From: an uncultured Lentisphaeria bacterium
GTDB taxonomy: Bacteria > Verrucomicrobiota > Lentisphaeria > Victivallales > UBA1829
Direction of reading: 5' to 3'
DNA: 6,758 nt
Assembly (NCBI GenBank): GCA_905211485.1
Contig: CAJMAW010000152.1
Location: forward strand, 1 to 6,758
Shown here: in pieces, positions 6,679-6,758 of the stretch
How positions within the stretch are numbered: the first letter of the stretch is position 1
How the letters are laid out: every line of letters starts with the position of its first letter
Notes under the pieces: model-generated
Seen by the model: only the letters and a program-made list of their open reading frames with translations
The model's database searches: none
What the model was told of the DNA's origin: nothing
Program-made: the position numbers and the translations under genes

Positions 6679-6758
6679 CTACGGAAAAATGCGCTGAGCA
6701 TTTTTTTTCTCGAGGTCAAGGTCCGTGACCTTGTCGCGGTCCAGCGGCGAGACGCTGG
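6679..6758 (-). CDS. Possible 3' end of a convergent gene of unknown product (5' end outside window)
   Basis: Read leftward from the window edge, one - strand frame runs open for 25 codons and stops at TAG (6681-6679). It begins SVSPLDRDKVTDLDLEKK and ends NAQRIFP. In the part from 6709 to the edge almost every codon ends in G or C, as expected for coding DNA at this base composition. After the AAA AAA codons the sequence turns AT-rich and overlaps a terminator-like hairpin. I do not recognise the product: too little is visible. The opposite frame in phase with it is also open, but it has no obvious start and a lower share of G/C-ending codons. The call rests on composition only. Confidence 0.35.
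   Translation of the reverse strand, partial: SVSPLDRDKVTDLDLEKKNAQRIFP
6685..6708. terminator. Candidate intrinsic terminator after carA, possibly bidirectional
   Basis: AAAAATGC (6685-6692) pairs perfectly with GCATTTTT (6698-6705) across a GCTGA loop, and the T run extends over 6701-6708. The A-rich left arm gives a T run on the other strand too, so the hairpin could end both the carBA transcript and a convergent one. The stem has only two G-C pairs, so its strength is doubtful. It lies 75 bases after the carA stop codon. Confidence 0.55.

Noticed and set aside
6717..6733. Hairpin CAAGGTC-CGT-GACCTTG near the window edge
   Set aside because: It lies within the apparent coding part of the - strand frame and has no T run, so it is probably incidental.

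Overview
The window comes from a bacterial chromosome of moderately high GC (mid to upper 50s percent by eye). It carries three complete genes, all on the + strand: a sigma-54-dependent activator of the NifA type, then carB and carA, the two subunits of glutamine-dependent carbamoyl phosphate synthetase. Partial coding pieces lie at both ends. Nothing in the window names the organism firmly. The full-length bacterial CarA and CarB, the sigma-54 activator and the GC content fit a Gram-negative-type bacterium, possibly of the PVC group, but that is a guess.

Layout. Positions 1-265 hold a stretch of ClpB (end of the first AAA+ module and start of the middle domain). It loses similarity to ClpB near position 200 and stops at 263-265, so this clpB copy lacks its whole 3' half. 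Positions 266-335 hold a plausible extended -10 promoter for the next gene. The activator (336-1892) has an N-terminal GAF sensor domain, a short coiled coil, a complete sigma-54 AAA+ domain and a Fis-type helix-turn-helix. The 255-base gap before carB (1893-2147) is rich in structure: a long imperfect inverted repeat enclosing a terminator-like hairpin, two further hairpins, a 14-base tandem repeat and the carB ribosome binding site. I see no convincing sigma-70 or sigma-54 promoter in it. carB (2148-5426) and carA (5455-6609) are closely spaced and probably form one operon, in the order carB-carA rather than the usual carA-carB. After carA come a pair of 13-base direct repeats and a terminator-like hairpin. 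The hairpin overlaps the tail of what looks like a convergent gene on the - strand (6679 to the window edge).

Function. CarA releases ammonia from glutamine and CarB uses it with bicarbonate and two ATP to make carbamoyl phosphate for pyrimidines and arginine. CarB keeps its ATP-grasp ligands and CarA keeps its Cys-His-Glu triad, so both should be active. The activator could respond to a metabolite or to nitrogen status. Its position beside car is suggestive only, because no sigma-54 promoter is visible ahead of carB.

I found no clear evidence of a new biological system. The points most worth a second look are the broken clpB, the swapped car order, the structured carB leader with its tandem repeat, and a Gly-to-Ala change in the CarA motif SNGPGDP.
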